Assembly (NCBI RefSeq): GCF_963583255.1
Contig: NC_084806.1
Location: 24,896,735-24,960,734, forward strand
Direction: 5' to 3'
From: Pyrus communis
Taxonomy: Eukaryota; Streptophyta; Magnoliopsida; Rosales; Rosaceae
DNA length: 64,000 nt
This document shows positions 36,818 through 50,100 of the stretch, piece after piece (within the stretch, counting starts at the first letter, position 1; the number at the start of each line of letters is the position of its first letter). The notes under the pieces are model-generated. The model did no database searches. It worked only from the letters and a program-made list of their open reading frames with translations, and was not told the origin of the DNA. The translations under genes were made by a program, and so were the position numbers.

Positions 36818-37141
36818 TTTTATTTATGTTCAAACATGTTGGTATACGTATATTCTAGTTGCATACGTGGAAACCAATATAAGGAGGGTTTCTGATAGGT
36901 TCTGTATAATTTCAATTTTTGTAAAGCAGTAGAAAATTAAAAGAATACAAACAATGATGTATACTAATTTATATTAAAAAATAAAATATAATTTTAACTG
37001 GAAACACAAGAGGTGGAAAAATTGGAAGGAAGAAGTTGAGGGTAAAACTGAAATGTGGTCTGAACAATAAAATGGTGCATATAAAATGGTAGACGGAACC
37101 GAAATCGTTGGAGAAGAACAGAACACGTACGAAAGGGGAGG

Positions 37142-40022
37142 ATGTCATCCACATCTCTGCTACCTATCAATGGAGGCCTCCTCTTCACTCAAAGCTCATC
37201 GTTTCCCAATCACCATCGTCCCTCTGCGCCTCTCTACAAGTAAGTCCAATCCTTTCTCTTGCTTACCTCTTTCCTATCTCGATCCAATTCTCCGACTTTC
37301 TTCACTTCTGCCCGCTGATTTCGTGGAAAACCAAACGAGTTTTAAACTCTCACACCCACTTTTGTATTACTCCAACAACTGGAATTACCTGCTCGTTTCT
37401 TTAGCTTTGTGCAATTTATGTTTGGTTACTGAGAAAATGAGAAATAAAATTAAAAAAAAAAAAATCTTCGAGGGGGTCGATTTATGTTTCATTTGTGATG
37501 TTTTGGCAGTTATTTTGTTAAGAAATATTGGCTGATATTGCAACAGTGTGGTGCTTAATACAAATAAATATCCCAAGAATTACGTGACAGAAAATTTTAA
37601 TTGATGAAAATATGATGAATTGGTCATAATACACATATGATATACCCCATTATCCTTTTCTGGTACAAGGGTAAGTTTCTAATTTAGACTGCCCCGTTAA
37701 CCTTTTTGTGGTAGGCTGAAATGATTTTGGTTTTCTGGTTGTGTATGTTTTTGTACATCAGAATCATAGTTGCGCATTGGAGATGCAATAATCTGATTTC
37801 TTGAGTGATTTTCTGAGTTTCGTAAAGTCGAAGATTGTAATTTACAGGCTTGAATGGTGCATTTGGGGAGTTATTAAAACTTTTGTTTGAGCAGTGTTAG
37901 TAATCAAAGAGTGTCGATGGAGAATAATGATATTTCTATGCATTATGCAATCTATCACTTAAATTCTGGCTCAACTTGACGTGGCTCAGAAAGAACGCCC
38001 ATATTCTGTAGCAATACAAGTGAACCCCATTGAGAAGGTGAACATGAACATAAATTGGATTGAGCACAAGAATAATAATTTATTGTTTGAGGTCATTAAG
38101 ATGGTCTTCTCCATGACTGTATGGTAATCTGTTCAGTTGTAATTATAGTAGTTATTGCTTTGCTGATGGATTCTTATATAATTTAGAACTTTTATTATCC
38201 AAGCTTCTAAGCTTGTTTCTTGCTTATAATTTTTTGCAAAATTTTATTTGTTTTGCAGTTGGGGTTGGAGAAGACACCAAGGTGGAAGTGTAGTTGCTTA
38301 CAGAACCAATGGCAGTGCTCTTCAATTGTTGGCCAATCCTAATGTATGAATCAACCCCAAGGATTCCACATGTATAACACCAATGTATTGGTTTGAATAT
38401 GGTCAAAGATATTTTAGGTATGTAGTTGGTCCGAATGTCTAGACATTAGATACGGATGCTCGTAGTTCATTGTTTTCCTAGTTAATAATGCATCATCAGT
38501 TTCTGGAACCTTCATATCAAGTATAACAGCAGAAACCACAGTCCTAAAAGTTTTAAAACTGATTGCATTTGGGTCGGGGTTTGAGACTTTTAAGTGCAGT
38601 TTGATCAATTGCTTAAATTTCCAGTCTTGTTTGAGTGTTCTACTTTCGTCTAACAATAATCTGTAGAAATTAAATTAAGGGAATCATCAACCAACTTGTG
38701 TGTGCTTGCTTGCTATGCATCCTCATAAGTTAAGGAGGTTCCAGCAGGGATGTTCACTCTTGTATACTGTAGTTGCCCGTTACCTCCCGAACATAGGCAA
38801 TCAATATCAGTTAGTGGCAAGCCGCATGCGGGGATGTTGAGTTCAAACAAGTTAGTCAGTCTATGACTTACTGGAAGGGCTTTCCTTGAATATCATCTAG
38901 ATTTGGTCTACAATTAATAAAGACTTTTATTGTAAAATACTTCAATATATTCCCAATCTTAGAAAAATTGTTTCAAACTTCTTTTGTCCAATCCAATTCA
39001 ATTAGAAGTCCATGAAGTTGCATCTTTCACTTTTCATTTTATGCACTGTCGCCAATCTTATTACATGATCAAATTGAAGCTATATGGTGAAACTTATTTT
39101 TCCTGGTTCCATTTCTTCCTACAGTTGATAAAAAGAGAATTCATGTGTTTTCTTTCTTTCTTTTCCCCCTTTTTTTTTTTTTTTTATTTTTTATTTTTTT
39201 TTCCTTTTTCTGATTGAACTATGATTTGTATTTTCTTTCGGTACAGGTTTCTTCAAAGAAAGGAGCATCAAATAATGAAGTGATTATGGTTGATCCTTTG
39301 GAAGCCAAGCGGTTGGCTGCCAAGCAAATGGAAGAAATTAAAGCAAAAGAGAAATACAAGGTTAAGGAATTGCATGCTTTGTTAAGATAGCGAGTGTGAA
39401 AATGACTTGTCCGACAAACTTCTGTATTACAATTCATATATTTCAGTATCCTCTAGCTAATATTGATTTCTTTTAAAACAAGAGTTGGTTCCTTGATGAG
39501 GCCCCAATCCTTATTTTCATTTCTTTTCTGTTACTAATGTATCACAAAATGCAAGATAACTGGGGTCAGCTGATGTCATATTTCAAGCTTTCTTATGATT
39601 ACATATCATACATAGAAGTTATTCATTTCTAAAAATATTGTCGTGATTACAGAGAAAACGTCAAATTGAAGCAATTAATGGTGCATGGGCAATGATTGGT
39701 CTTACAGCAGGCTTGCTAATTGAAGCTCAAACTGGAAAAAGCATTCCGACCCAGGTTAACTTACTTTCCTAGCTTTTGAGTGCTCATGTAACATGGTGTT
39801 CAACTGTCACACACCCACACACATATGCCACACCAGTTCATTGGCCGATAATTTAACCTCTGCCACTTCACTGGATTCCTTCTATTGTGGGCTTTGATTG
39901 AAATCTCTTCTCTTCAGTTGGTTGACTACTGGAGTGTCGTTGTTGACATTTTCATGCCTGAAACCTTTTCCCTTCAGTTGGTTGGCTACTGGAGGGCTAT
40001 TGTCGACATGTTCATGCGATAG
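37142..40022 (+). CDS. chloroplast LHC-like one-helix protein (five exons)
   Basis: Exons 37142-37239, 38259-38343, 39247-39360, 39653-39754 and 39918-40022 join in frame with GT..AG borders to give about 167 residues. The N-terminus (MSSTSLLPINGG, rich in S/T and lacking acids) looks like a chloroplast transit peptide. The third exon is charged (EAKRLAAKQMEEIKAKEKYK). The fourth encodes RKRQIEAINGAWAMIGLTAG, a single helix of the chlorophyll a/b-binding type; the usual ExxNGRxAM has alanine instead of arginine. This resembles uncharacterised plant chloroplast proteins related to OHP/ELIP, so a thylakoid role is inferred, not shown. The last exon contains a 60-bp in-frame duplication with a second acceptor at 39975-39977. 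Using that acceptor gives a 147-residue form ending LVGYWRAIVDMFMR. Confidence 0.8.
39906..40022 (+). repeat. 60-bp tandem duplication with splice acceptor in last exon
   Basis: CTTCAG-TTGGTTG..TACTGGAG recurs exactly 60 bp apart (exon starts 39918 and 39978). Each copy includes a pyrimidine tract, CAG, and codons for LV(D/G)YW(S/R)xxVD(I/M)FM. Frame is kept through both copies to the stop at 40020-40022. Confidence 0.9.
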
Positions 40023-40539
40023 AGATGATTTTGGTGCATGGTTGAAGAATTGCAGATTAATTCTTGTATTATTCTTTCAAATCCTATGAATTCGTTGTTT
40101 TAAATAATCGTTGCATCTGCTAACATATTGTGTAACATATATGTTGTACTTATAACTCAGCTTCTGTGCCGACCTGTTTGTAATTCACTATGGCATTCTT
40201 TTCACGTGGACTTCATTACGCATGTGTACTGCATAATGTGTAAAATGATATTGTAAATAGGCTGTCCATCATTGAAGGATGAAGCTGGATGCATAGCTAT
40301 ATGCTTTTCAATCACTTTATATAAGTATGGACCAAAAGAGGGTTAGACGAGAGATCATAGGCATAGGCTGATAGATTTTAAAGAAGCCTTTGGCGTGTAA
40401 ACCGCTAGGATAAGGTGTCTTGGATGTATTTCTTACTAGTGTATGTTTACTCCACTCCAGCCCTAGAATAAATAGCTTAAGTTGCATGCTTGCTGGGAAC
40501 GGGCACTTGTTATGAACTCATGGCTTAAAAGATGAAGAA
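40023..40539. other. 3' flank of the chloroplast-protein gene
   Basis: Probable 3' UTR followed by unassigned sequence. I see no further gene. Confidence 0.5.
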
Positions 40540-40790
40540 GCTGATGGAGGAGTGGACCGGCATCTAGTAGAAGAGATCAAAGTTTTACGGAATTGTTTTC
40601 GAAGTTTTGGTTGTCAATGGCAGCTGAGAACGGCAAACAAGGTAGCACACTCGCTCAACGCTTAGTTGTAACGAGCGCAGAACTTGGATGGAGGAGGCTC
40701 CTCCATGGCTAGAGCCAATTTTGGAAGATGATTTGGATGACAGAAGTGTATAATTTCCAACAATAGCAGGCGGCAAGCTTTTCCTGGTGG
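40540..40790 (+). pseudogene. RNase H fragment of a LINE-type element
   Basis: Frames read VLRNCFRSFGCQWQLRTANK and VAHSLAQR, then after a frameshift WMEEAPPWLEPILEDDLDD. The arrangement (H/R-x-ANxVAHxLA, then W.EEAPPWL) is that of the RNase H C-terminus in plant LINE-type ORF2 proteins. About 80 codons remain, and the frame is broken near 40670. Confidence 0.6.
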
Positions 40791-42368
40791 TGGTTCATTA
40801 CTGATGAAGAATGACCATCCCGGTGAGAGGTGTATGATTGTTTCTTTCCTCGTCTCTCTCGTTCAAGTGGTATAATTGGCTATGTTATGAAAGGAAATCA
40901 TTCGTTATTGATAAAAATAATAAATAAATAAACATTGTGCATAAAATTATTTCTTATGAAATAGAAAAATAACTAAATCCACTGTTAATTCATCTCACGA
41001 AAAGATTTTTACAAATTGTCGTTCTAAAATATTTTGAGAGAGGCGAACATAACAATTGATGCAATGGCTAAACTTGGACATCAATATCCTAGTAATTGTA
41101 TTTCGTTTTTATTGTTTTTGTGTGTACATTTTTCTAGTTCTATTGCAGGTACATGTACTATGACTAAAGTCTGTTAAGATCCCTAAAAGTTTGTGTTTGT
41201 AGTGGCACCTTGTAAGGGTGAGCACCGTTAGGTACAGTCTATCTCATCACCCAAATTTGAAACCTTAACTAAGTATTGCACCCAATCTAGTTCAATCCAA
41301 AAATAGAAAAATCTACAAAAAAAAAAAAATTAAAAATTAAAAAATAAAAAAAAAAACCCAAACCAAGTGAACCAAACCGGCTCAGTTTTTTGGTTCTGTT
41401 CAATTGGTTTTTGGTTTTAGCAGCCTCGATCTTAAGCTATCTTCTGTTTCACAACTTCAATGTTTTTTGACGCTACTGAACCATTGTCCTAGGCAAAATA
41501 TGGTGGGTATAAAGGTGGAGGTGGGTACATGTGTTGGAAGTATGGCCATAAAGTCACTCATACTTTTGAAATACTTATGGGCAATGTTTATTGTTAATCA
41601 TTACTTGATGTATTATGTGTTTACTGAATAACAGAATATAATCAACCTAAGAGACAGTGATATAAGAATGTTAGATCGAAGAGACCTATCTCTTATATTT
41701 GAAGGAAAATTTTGGTCATTCTAAGCTCATTTGAGTAACAAAAATATTACATTTAACAATTAAATAGCGGAAGCTAAAGCATATGTACTCAAAATAAAAC
41801 TTTACCCAAGAAATTCAAAGCCTAGTAGTGTGGTGAACCAAAGACCAAACTCAAATTCACAGAGAAAGAGTTGATAATTTTTTTATACCTTTGTAGGTTC
41901 CTCTTTGTATAAGCAAAGGGTAATCACTCAAAGAGAGGGCCTTTATTCCTTGCTTCTTTACTTCATGGGTTTCTTGGAGTTGTGGATGGATGAATGGATT
42001 CTCCAAGTTCCCAAGAGAAGGAACCTCTAACATCTCCACACTAAGGAAGGATTTGAAGAAGAGGTGAGTGAGTAAGGGAGAGATGGATACTAGTATCCTC
42101 CCCCTTAGGGTCGGCCTCCTAGACAGAAAGAGGGAGTTGTATTTTTCCTTCTTTCCTCATAGAAAACCTAATGAGGTTTGTGTTATAATCCCCTTTATAT
42201 AACTACCCACATTTGAGTGGCGTAAGTGAAACCAAACCAAACTTTCTCTTATGGCGGGCCATGCTAAGTCATTAGGCTTTTGTGCCCTTTGTGTTTAAGT
42301 TGTCATACAAAAGTTAATGATTCCAATTCTGGGTGACAAAACTTTAAATTCCTAACTTGTAGGAATAT
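40791..42368. other. AT-rich intergenic sequence
   Basis: A-rich stretches lie at 40905-40935 and 41315-41360. No gene is recognised. Low-complexity repeat sequence is likely, but its family is unclear. Confidence 0.5.
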
Positions 42369-44480
42369 TGACACACCACAATCCCAATAACACAAGTTAC
42401 GAGGTTGTGATATACTGGACGACACTAAATTGACTATATGACCCCATCCGGAGATGACGTCACAAGCTAACTCAACGATGAAGCCATAGTAAGATATTTA
42501 TGATGTGCAAGAATTTGAACCAAAAGATGTTCATTGAAAATAATAAATCCAAAGTTACTTCATAAGTACTTATCATCCTCCCCACTTGGGGACACAAATT
42601 ATCTCGGGTTTAACCCCGTTATTAATCACATCAGATTAGAGCAGCCAGAAGTTTCACACAACAATAAACACAAAGTGCAGTGCTATGCATAATCAAAAGT
42701 ACGATCATGCATACATTATTACAACTAAGATAAAACTGCAGTAAATGAGCCATCACTCAAAGGCCAGAGGATGGAAGCCTTACTGCTAAGCCCACTCGTC
42801 CCTATCGGTGTTCTCCTTAGTCTCGTTACATCCTGAAGGAGTCGATAAAACAAAATGTGAGTGGACTACTTTTATCACGGTTATAAAATCATCATTAAAC
42901 ATAAAAACTCCTGTTTTGAAAACATATATAGTGAAAAACTATATAATACAATACTACCATAATAGAAAAGTTTGTTCATCAATATCAACGAAAAACCATC
43001 AAGTTAAGTTCAGAAATCATAACTTACATCAATCAATCATGCTAGCATCCACTAACATAAGTATAACAAGCATGAAATATACTAGCATCAACTAGTTAGT
43101 CTCTATACCGGTAATGATCATCAACCCTAGTGTCCACTAGGACAAATAAAACTTGCAAACAAATCTATGACCAAAGATAGCTATACAACTCATCACATGA
43201 TGACAATGTGGTGAAAATAGATCATGAATGATCTAAAGATATTATCAATATCATCACAAGTCTCATCCGAGACTAACACAATAACATGCATCCACATATT
43301 AAGCATTAAAGTGTATACGTAAATATATAACGTTAAAAAAATGGTTTTTCGAAAGGGTCCACTCACAAGTAAGCAGAGCGTCCCTCGCAATTAGGCTCAT
43401 TGCCTATATCCTTCCGATCCTCAATCAATCAGGTGAATGTCAATATAAGCTAAGATAAGCTTAAATCATCATTTTAATGGAACATAGTCCAATTCAATCG
43501 TTTAGGCTTCGAATTTGCACAAACGGAAGGCACCACGTGAATTAGAACACCGAAAAATCTAAGGTTAGGTCTCGGGTTTGTCACATGCCACTGCATGCAC
43601 CACCGCAGTGGTGACACGCATCGGAAAACACGCACTGCTGTGGGTCGGCAACAGCCGGCAAGCGCGTTGCCGTGGGCAAGTAGGCATCACACTCGTCGTC
43701 GCCGGTGCCATGCGCAAGTGCAGTGAAGATTTAAACAGGGATAACAAAACATACCTGCTTCGTTAGTAGATTCCATTAAAGTTAACAGAATCTCAATTCC
43801 TGCTATTAAAACTAACGGTAATCGTCGTCGGTGGCCGTGTACCGTCACCGGAGCCTCACCGAAAACTACAAAATTGCACCAAGAGATTGCAGAGGGTGAT
43901 TCCAGTCCCAAATTTCACACATTTCACTTCTGAACTAATAGAAACATCAATTAGAAGCTTAGGGGACTTACATTGAATCAATTTAAGAGGAATAGGGTTC
44001 GAATCCACCTCAGATTCAATGGATTTCCCTCGAAAAACCTCACTGGATTCTGGAAATGGAAATCAGTGTGCATGCATGTCAAACTCAGCCAATTCAAACC
44101 AACAATAACATGCATAAAGGTATCTAAATACCTAGGATTGATTGGAGGTGTTCCCAAGCGCTATAAATCACATACTCGCCGGAGTTTGCACAGGAAAGAT
44201 GATTGGAATCTGGGAAATTGCACTGAGAAGCATGCAGAGGTTTAGAACCACAAGAATAGGTATAACTTCATCAATTGCAGTTCTAAACAAGAAGGAACTA
44301 ATATAAGAGCACTGCAAAAGCCTAATCAACCTTGAACTCGACGACAATCTGGCCGGAGTTCGAAGCTGAGCTTAGGCATGCAAATGCAGAGTGGCATAGG
44401 GTATGAACTTGAGTTCAAACTCAAGATGCAAATGCTGGGGCCTCTTCTTCCTTTTATGGACAAATTAGCCCGACTGCTGT
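42369..44480 (-). repeat. gypsy LTR remnant, probably Tekay-like
   Basis: Starts TGACACACCAC, the same terminal motif as the Tekay LTR of element A in the same orientation. It has the block CCACTCACAAGTAAGCAGAG (43360), which corresponds to CCACTCACTAATAAGTAG in that LTR, and a GC-rich patch (43580-43740). Internal gypsy sequence and the other LTR end are missing; sequence near 44485 onward becomes copia. Confidence 0.5.
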
Positions 44481-44749
44481 AACTTTGCTCTTGCCCGAAA
44501 ACATTTGGAGGGTAATGAGTCATCGGCTTTTTACTTGGAATGCCACTAGAAAGTGTTATTTGGCTGGTAGTAGGTTAGTCTCCATCACTTGTCACTTTAA
44601 TGGCAAGCACGTGGCTTGCATCTTGGCTGAGAAGGCTTTAATTTGCCTTTTGGGCTTGGTGCTGGGCTTCGGGCAAGTCCCCTTTAATCTGGCATCCTTG
44701 GGCTTTCCTTTATCTAAGCCCAATGTTAAAATATTAACCCAAACAAGGC

Positions 44750-45154
44750 CTAACTTAATCTCCTGGAGCTCTACCAAACAACCGAATGTCTCTCGATTTA
44801 CTGCGGAATTTGAATGCAGGGCTTTAGCTCATGCTTGTGCAGAATCTCTTGGGCTTTCTTATGTGCTTTGTGAGCTTTAATTTATGGTTTCTTTTGCCAC
44901 CTTTTATATTGTGATAATTTGAGTACCACGTACATGGCTGCAAACTTGATTTTTCATGCTCAAATGAAGCATATTGAGCTTGATTATCATTTTGTCCGTG
45001 AAACAAGTCCAGGGAGTTCTCACAAAGTTTTGTTCATTCCTTTGATCGATCAACCTGAGAATGTTCTCACTAAAGGCCTTTCCAAACCATGTTTTGAATT
45101 TTTAAAGTCCAAACTTGTCACTTCGAGATCGCCAATTTTGCTGGGGGCTGTTAA
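44750..45154 (+). pseudogene. copia RNase H 3' fragment
   Basis: Frames read LISWSSTKQPNVSRFTAEFE (RNase H), RALAHACAE, then YMAANLIFHAQMKHIELDYH and FVRETSPGS, which is the normal end of copia pol. One frameshift lies near 44880. It runs directly into a purine tract (GGGGG) and a short 3' LTR. Confidence 0.8.
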
Positions 45155-45286
45155 TGTAGGATAATTAATATGGGCTAGGTTTTGTAAATCTATGTGGGCC
45201 TAGGTTTACTTGTCCACCAAGTCACTTGACTTGTATATATTTGTAATCTTGTGAATAAATGAAATTAAGAAAGTTATAATTCTACA
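45155..45286 (+). repeat. short copia 3' LTR (132 bp)
   Basis: Starts TGTAGGATAATTAA and ends AATTCTACA. It shares GGGCTAGG, TTGTAAATCT and the 3' end with the LTR at 34351-34494. Confidence 0.75.
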
Positions 45287-45659
45287 CAATCACCCCATCA
45301 TCCATTTCTAGATTTATTAGTGTGGATACTCTTAGAGGCTCAACACTTGGGGAGCTTTGCGTGATCCATTATGAAGAGAAAGATTGCAAGCATATGGAAT
45401 GATCCAATCATCCGGAATGCACATGGCTAGAAATTCAAGTAAGTTAATTTCATCGACTTATTACTTTGGTGCTTTATCAATTGCAACCAACCATATGTGT
45501 AATTGAGATAAATATTGTATGTTGTTTATTATTTTCCTCTACGTATTTAATTATTTGAATTAAAGTAATCATGCCCGGAAACCCAACAGTTTATGGCTAC
45601 CAACAGCATACTGTCACTTCTTATGATCAGGTTTCCACTGCTCTTCAACAGAGATTATA

Positions 45660-46090
45660 TCCTTAAGCAGCTATGCCATAATCTACAAATGGCTTAGGAT
45701 CGGTTGAGAAACTATTTGAACAAGTCATACTGAACACGAGTTCACAATGGGGGATTTTGTTTAATTGGGCCTCCAGCCTAATCGGCAGACCATAATGAAG
45801 AAAAATCATTGTCGCAAACTTTCTTCCCGCTATTTTGGAGCCTATAAAATCCTGGAACACATTAGTAAGCTGGCTTACAAGCTGGAGGTGCCCCTATTGC
45901 TCGAATCCACCATACATTCAATGTCTCTTTGTTGAAGAAAAAAAGTGCGTGATCATGTCAACTCCTCTACTCAATTACACTGCCACTTCAAGTGGCTAAT
46001 CAAGTGGCTGGGACTACTTGTCGAGGACGCTACTTGGGAGGACGCTGGTGGCTTCCGGAAGGAGTTGATGGACTCCTAGTCATGAGAGGC
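45660..46090 (+). pseudogene. gypsy integrase C-terminus and chromodomain fragment
   Basis: Frames read LGLQPNRQTIMKKNHCRKLS, RYFGAYKILEHISKLAYKLE, and, after a frameshift, FNVSLLKK and EDATWEDAGGFRKEF. This is the end of a chromovirus-type gypsy pol, from a different lineage than the Tekay elements (WEDA instead of EEATWE). It is short, with stops. Confidence 0.7.
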
Positions 46091-46612
46091 CTAAAACATT
46101 ATAACTATTAGGGTCAAGTCTTTACTATTATCCTCTTGTATTTCTCTTTTGGTTGCTGTGTGTCGTAATCTCCGCCATAATTGGACGTCATAATGTAGGG
46201 GCAAGTTTCAATTTCTTTCTTTCTTTCTTCTTTTTTATGGTTTTTTTGTCAAATTTCTTTCTTTCTATCTTGACAACATTACAACATTGAGTGGACGACG
46301 ACAATCCATGTGTCAAATTAGGTCTTTGGTACAAAATTATATTTTTTTTATCCTTTAGTTGAATTAAAATAATAATCAAAACCCAAAACATCCATTCCTT
46401 CCCACTATCATTTGTGATTAGTATACAAAATTCAATTGGGCCCACGTCCATTAATGGAATTTAAATAATATCAGGGATGTAATACAATTGCTAAGATTGG
46501 ACTATCTATGTATTCTTTTTTACTTTTTACATGTCCTTTTAATTTTCGATTTTTGGACTAGACGAATGAAAGAAAATCAAAAGACATACACTAAAATCAA
46601 ATGTGTGAAAAG
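46091..46612. other. intergenic region upstream of the channel gene
   Basis: AT-rich, with no gene recognised. It includes a CTTT-rich stretch near 46210-46270. Confidence 0.5.
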
Positions 46613-46620
46613 TATAAATA
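46613..46620 (+). promoter_or_regulatory. possible TATA box of the channel gene
   Basis: TATAAATA lies 450 bp before the start codon. A (CT)n tract at 46857-46879, common in plant 5' UTRs, falls between them. The assignment is tentative. Confidence 0.35.
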
Positions 46621-46856
46621 GGTGTGTGAATAGTATATCCTTTTACATAATAGATGTAAGTATTGCAGCAGAATATATACTGATGTACGTGCTATTTGGA
46701 TTCTTTCCTTTCCCCTTTCTCTCCTCTTCTCACATTTTTTTTGTCCTTTTCTCTCTATACAAAATTCAAAATAAAATATTAACATAATTTTATCGGAATC
46801 GGTTTTGTTTGATCAATCTGAACACAAACTTAAGTTAGTAGACGGTAGACAGAACA

Positions 46857-46879
46857 CTCTCTCTCTCTCTCTCTCTCTT
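46857..46879. repeat. (CT)n microsatellite in likely 5' UTR
   Basis: A clean CT run in the leader region of the channel gene. Confidence 0.85.
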
Positions 46880-47069
46880 GGGTCTTGACTACTCGCGGGA
46901 CTACTTTTAGATTTTCTCTCGTTAAACCACTGTCACTCTCTCACCGGTCTCTCTTGTCGGCTACTCTGAACTTAGATTTGCAACACACCAAAATTCCTCA
47001 AATGGTGGGGGAGATGGTATGTTAGGGTTTTGAGCTGAAGGATTTGGATTCAGCTTCCTCCTCCTTGCC

Positions 47070-47118
47070 ATGGAATTGAGGAAGGAAAGGCTTGTCAGGT
47101 GAATCACCCGCAAAGTCT

Positions 47119-47159
<41 letters not shown>

Positions 47160-50100
47160 AAATTATTTCTCTGTTTGTTTGCTTCAGAACGTGAATGATG
47201 ATTATTGAGCTTAGGAAATAGGTAGGACTGGGCATGGGAAAATATGACAGAAGCTCAAGGTTTCTGGGAACCCCATGTTTCAGTCCCTCTTTCTTCTTTC
47301 CGTGCTTGTTTGGATACTGAGAAAATGTGATGAAAAATATTGAAAATTCTTCATTATATGGGACCCGGGAAAGTAATGGTTATCTAATCTATACATACAG
47401 CTAGAATGATTTACCCTTCTATAAACCCGTACAAACAAATTCCGTCAGGTTGGAGCCTACGGCATACCACATCTAGTTTGTGTGCACAAATGCCACCCAA
47501 ACTGAACTCCTGCCAATGTAGAATCCACTTGTAGTGGGCATGTACCGCCACTGTCAAATCTCCGTTAGAATTTCCGTAAAATCTCATATGGTGCTGCCCA
47601 CATGAGCACTTTTTCATGTGTATTTTCACCACTCCATGACAGCAAGACCCCTAGATGACTTAAGGGTAAGAATTTTGATGACTGTGTCTTGCCCTTGAGG
47701 AAGTGGAAAATACATCCCACGAGCTTTGGTCAACCGATCGTAAGTCTGGTTGGTAAACTGGCAAGTGACATAATACCCTTAGAAAAATGCTCACTTGTGT
47801 TTAGATGAATTTGACTAAATTTTTTTAAGAAAACTAATGGAGGCTGGACATTCACATTAAAACGTGAGTCTGGTTCGTAAACTGGCAAGATTTTTAGTTT
47901 GGGTAGTATTTGCACACGGCGCTAATAGTCCAGGTGGTGTTTGTGCAATTTTCCCTTAATTTTATTGTTCTACGGTTTTTTTTTCTTTTCATTTGCTTAA
48001 TAAGACTTCCTTTTATGCATCTAATTTGTTGAATATTATCATCAAGTTCCTTAAGTTTAATGTGAGGAACGAGAATTATAATTAACTTTTGAAACAACCT
48101 TACTCAATCTAAGGATCAGGACACTCTTTAATACTCTGCTCACCTTTAATGTGGCTTAGGTTTTATTCTGATGAAAAACGGCATAAAGAATCTTTATGGC
48201 GAAGAGCTGAGCCATCTCAGCTTGAAAAGTCATCATCTGCATATAAGTCGTCTTCATTGCTTAAATCTGACACTAGACTAGTGGGGGGAAGAAATAGATT
48301 TGTTGAAACTTCCAGCATTGGGCATTCAAAGGTGTTTCCAGAGGACTATGAACCTTGGCAAAAGAGAATACTTGACCCGGGTAGTGAGATCGTGTTGCAA
48401 TGGAATCGGGTTTTCATTGTCTCCTGCTTGGTGGCACTTTTTGTTGACCCTTTGTATTTTTATCTGCCCATGCTGGGAGGGGATGCAAACACATATTGTG
48501 TGAAGACGGACTTAAGGTTGCGAATTGTTGTGACTTGTTTCCGAACTATTGCGGATATCTTTTATATGTTGCATGTGATGATAAAGTTTAGGACAGCCTA
48601 TGTTGCGCCAAGTTCTCGTGTTTTTGGGAGGGGTGAACTTGTCATGGACCCAAAGAAGATTGCGCGGAGATATATTACATCTGACTTCTTCATTGATCTC
48701 ATAGCCACATTGCCCCTCCCTCAGGTATTTTTTTTTTTGGATTATAACTGATTCTTGACATTGTAGGTTTGCTTAGTTTCCTTTTCTGTTCAAGTTATAT
48801 TGCATCAAAGAATGAGTGAGAAAATTATGATACCCATATAATATTAGAGAGAAAATATGTATAAGAGCTAGATTAAGTGAGTGCTACTCTAAAATTTACC
48901 AGAGCGATCCAATATTAATCTGAAGAAGATTACATAATTGTTGCCTTTTTGTGCGAGTTGTATTAAACAGGTAATGCAAATGGTTATAGCAGTAGAGATC
49001 AGCCTGATTTGATCGAAGATGTCTGATTAGTTTTTCTTTGACAGATATGTTATGTTTACATTGTCAGTGTTACTTTAAACTTTATAATTATGTCTTGTTT
49101 TATAGGTTATAAATGTGTCAACGTGACACAGTTATTGAGTGTATCAATATGAGCTTATTAAACATGTCAATTCTTGAAGTGTTCGGGTTAGGTTAGTTGG
49201 CTCGAAACACAAATGCTTATTGTTCATGTTAAACTGGTGGACACAATTTCCACTCGATCATGATTACACCAACTAAAACCCGTGTTTATTTTGTGTTGTT
49301 TCAAAGATTGCCACCTCTTTGTCTGATGGTGAGGTTTTGGCAATCTTAACCAGAACCCTAAACCCTGCGAAATATGGTTAAAATACTTAATTATTAGAGA
49401 CTGTACAGTCTCCGTAGAGGAAATGCTAGATTCATTAACATGAGACATGAGACTATCACTAAAATCTGAAATGCTAGGTTCATGACTGATTGAAATTTTT
49501 TTGCAGATAGTTATCTGGTTTGTTATCCCCGCAACAAGAAGCGCTCAAACGGATCATAACAACAATGCGCTTGCACTAATTGTTCTGATCCAATATGTCC
49601 CCAGATTATATCTTATTTTTCCGTTGAGTTTGCAAATAATCAAAGCAACTGGAGTGGTGACAAAGACTGCCTGGGCAGGGGCTGCATATAATCTTCTATT
49701 GTACATGCTGGCCAGCCATGTATGTCTCTGGTTGCTTTTTTCTTCCTATTAATTTTTTCTTTCCCTCCGTCCTCTCTGAGTTCCAGAACAGGATGCTAAT
49801 CTTTTACCTCTTTTGTTGTTACAGGTGTTAGGGGCAGCATGGTATTTGCTATCAATTGACCGATATACCTCATGCTGGAAGTCATTTTGCAAAAAGGAAC
49901 TCAACACTACAAAATGCTCGCTTTCTTATCTAGATTGTGACAATGTTAACAGAAAAGGTTGGGCGAGTAGTACAAATGTGTTCGAGAATTGTAATCCTGC
50001 AAGCAAAAATTTCAAATATGGCATATTTGAAAGCGCAGTGACAAAAAATGTTGTCTCCTTAAACTTCATCACAAAATACTTCTATTGTTTATGGTGGGGC

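Noticed and set aside
43990..44010. tRNA-like B box (GGTTCGAATCC)
   Set aside because: No A box or cloverleaf fits around it; it lies in LTR-like sequence.
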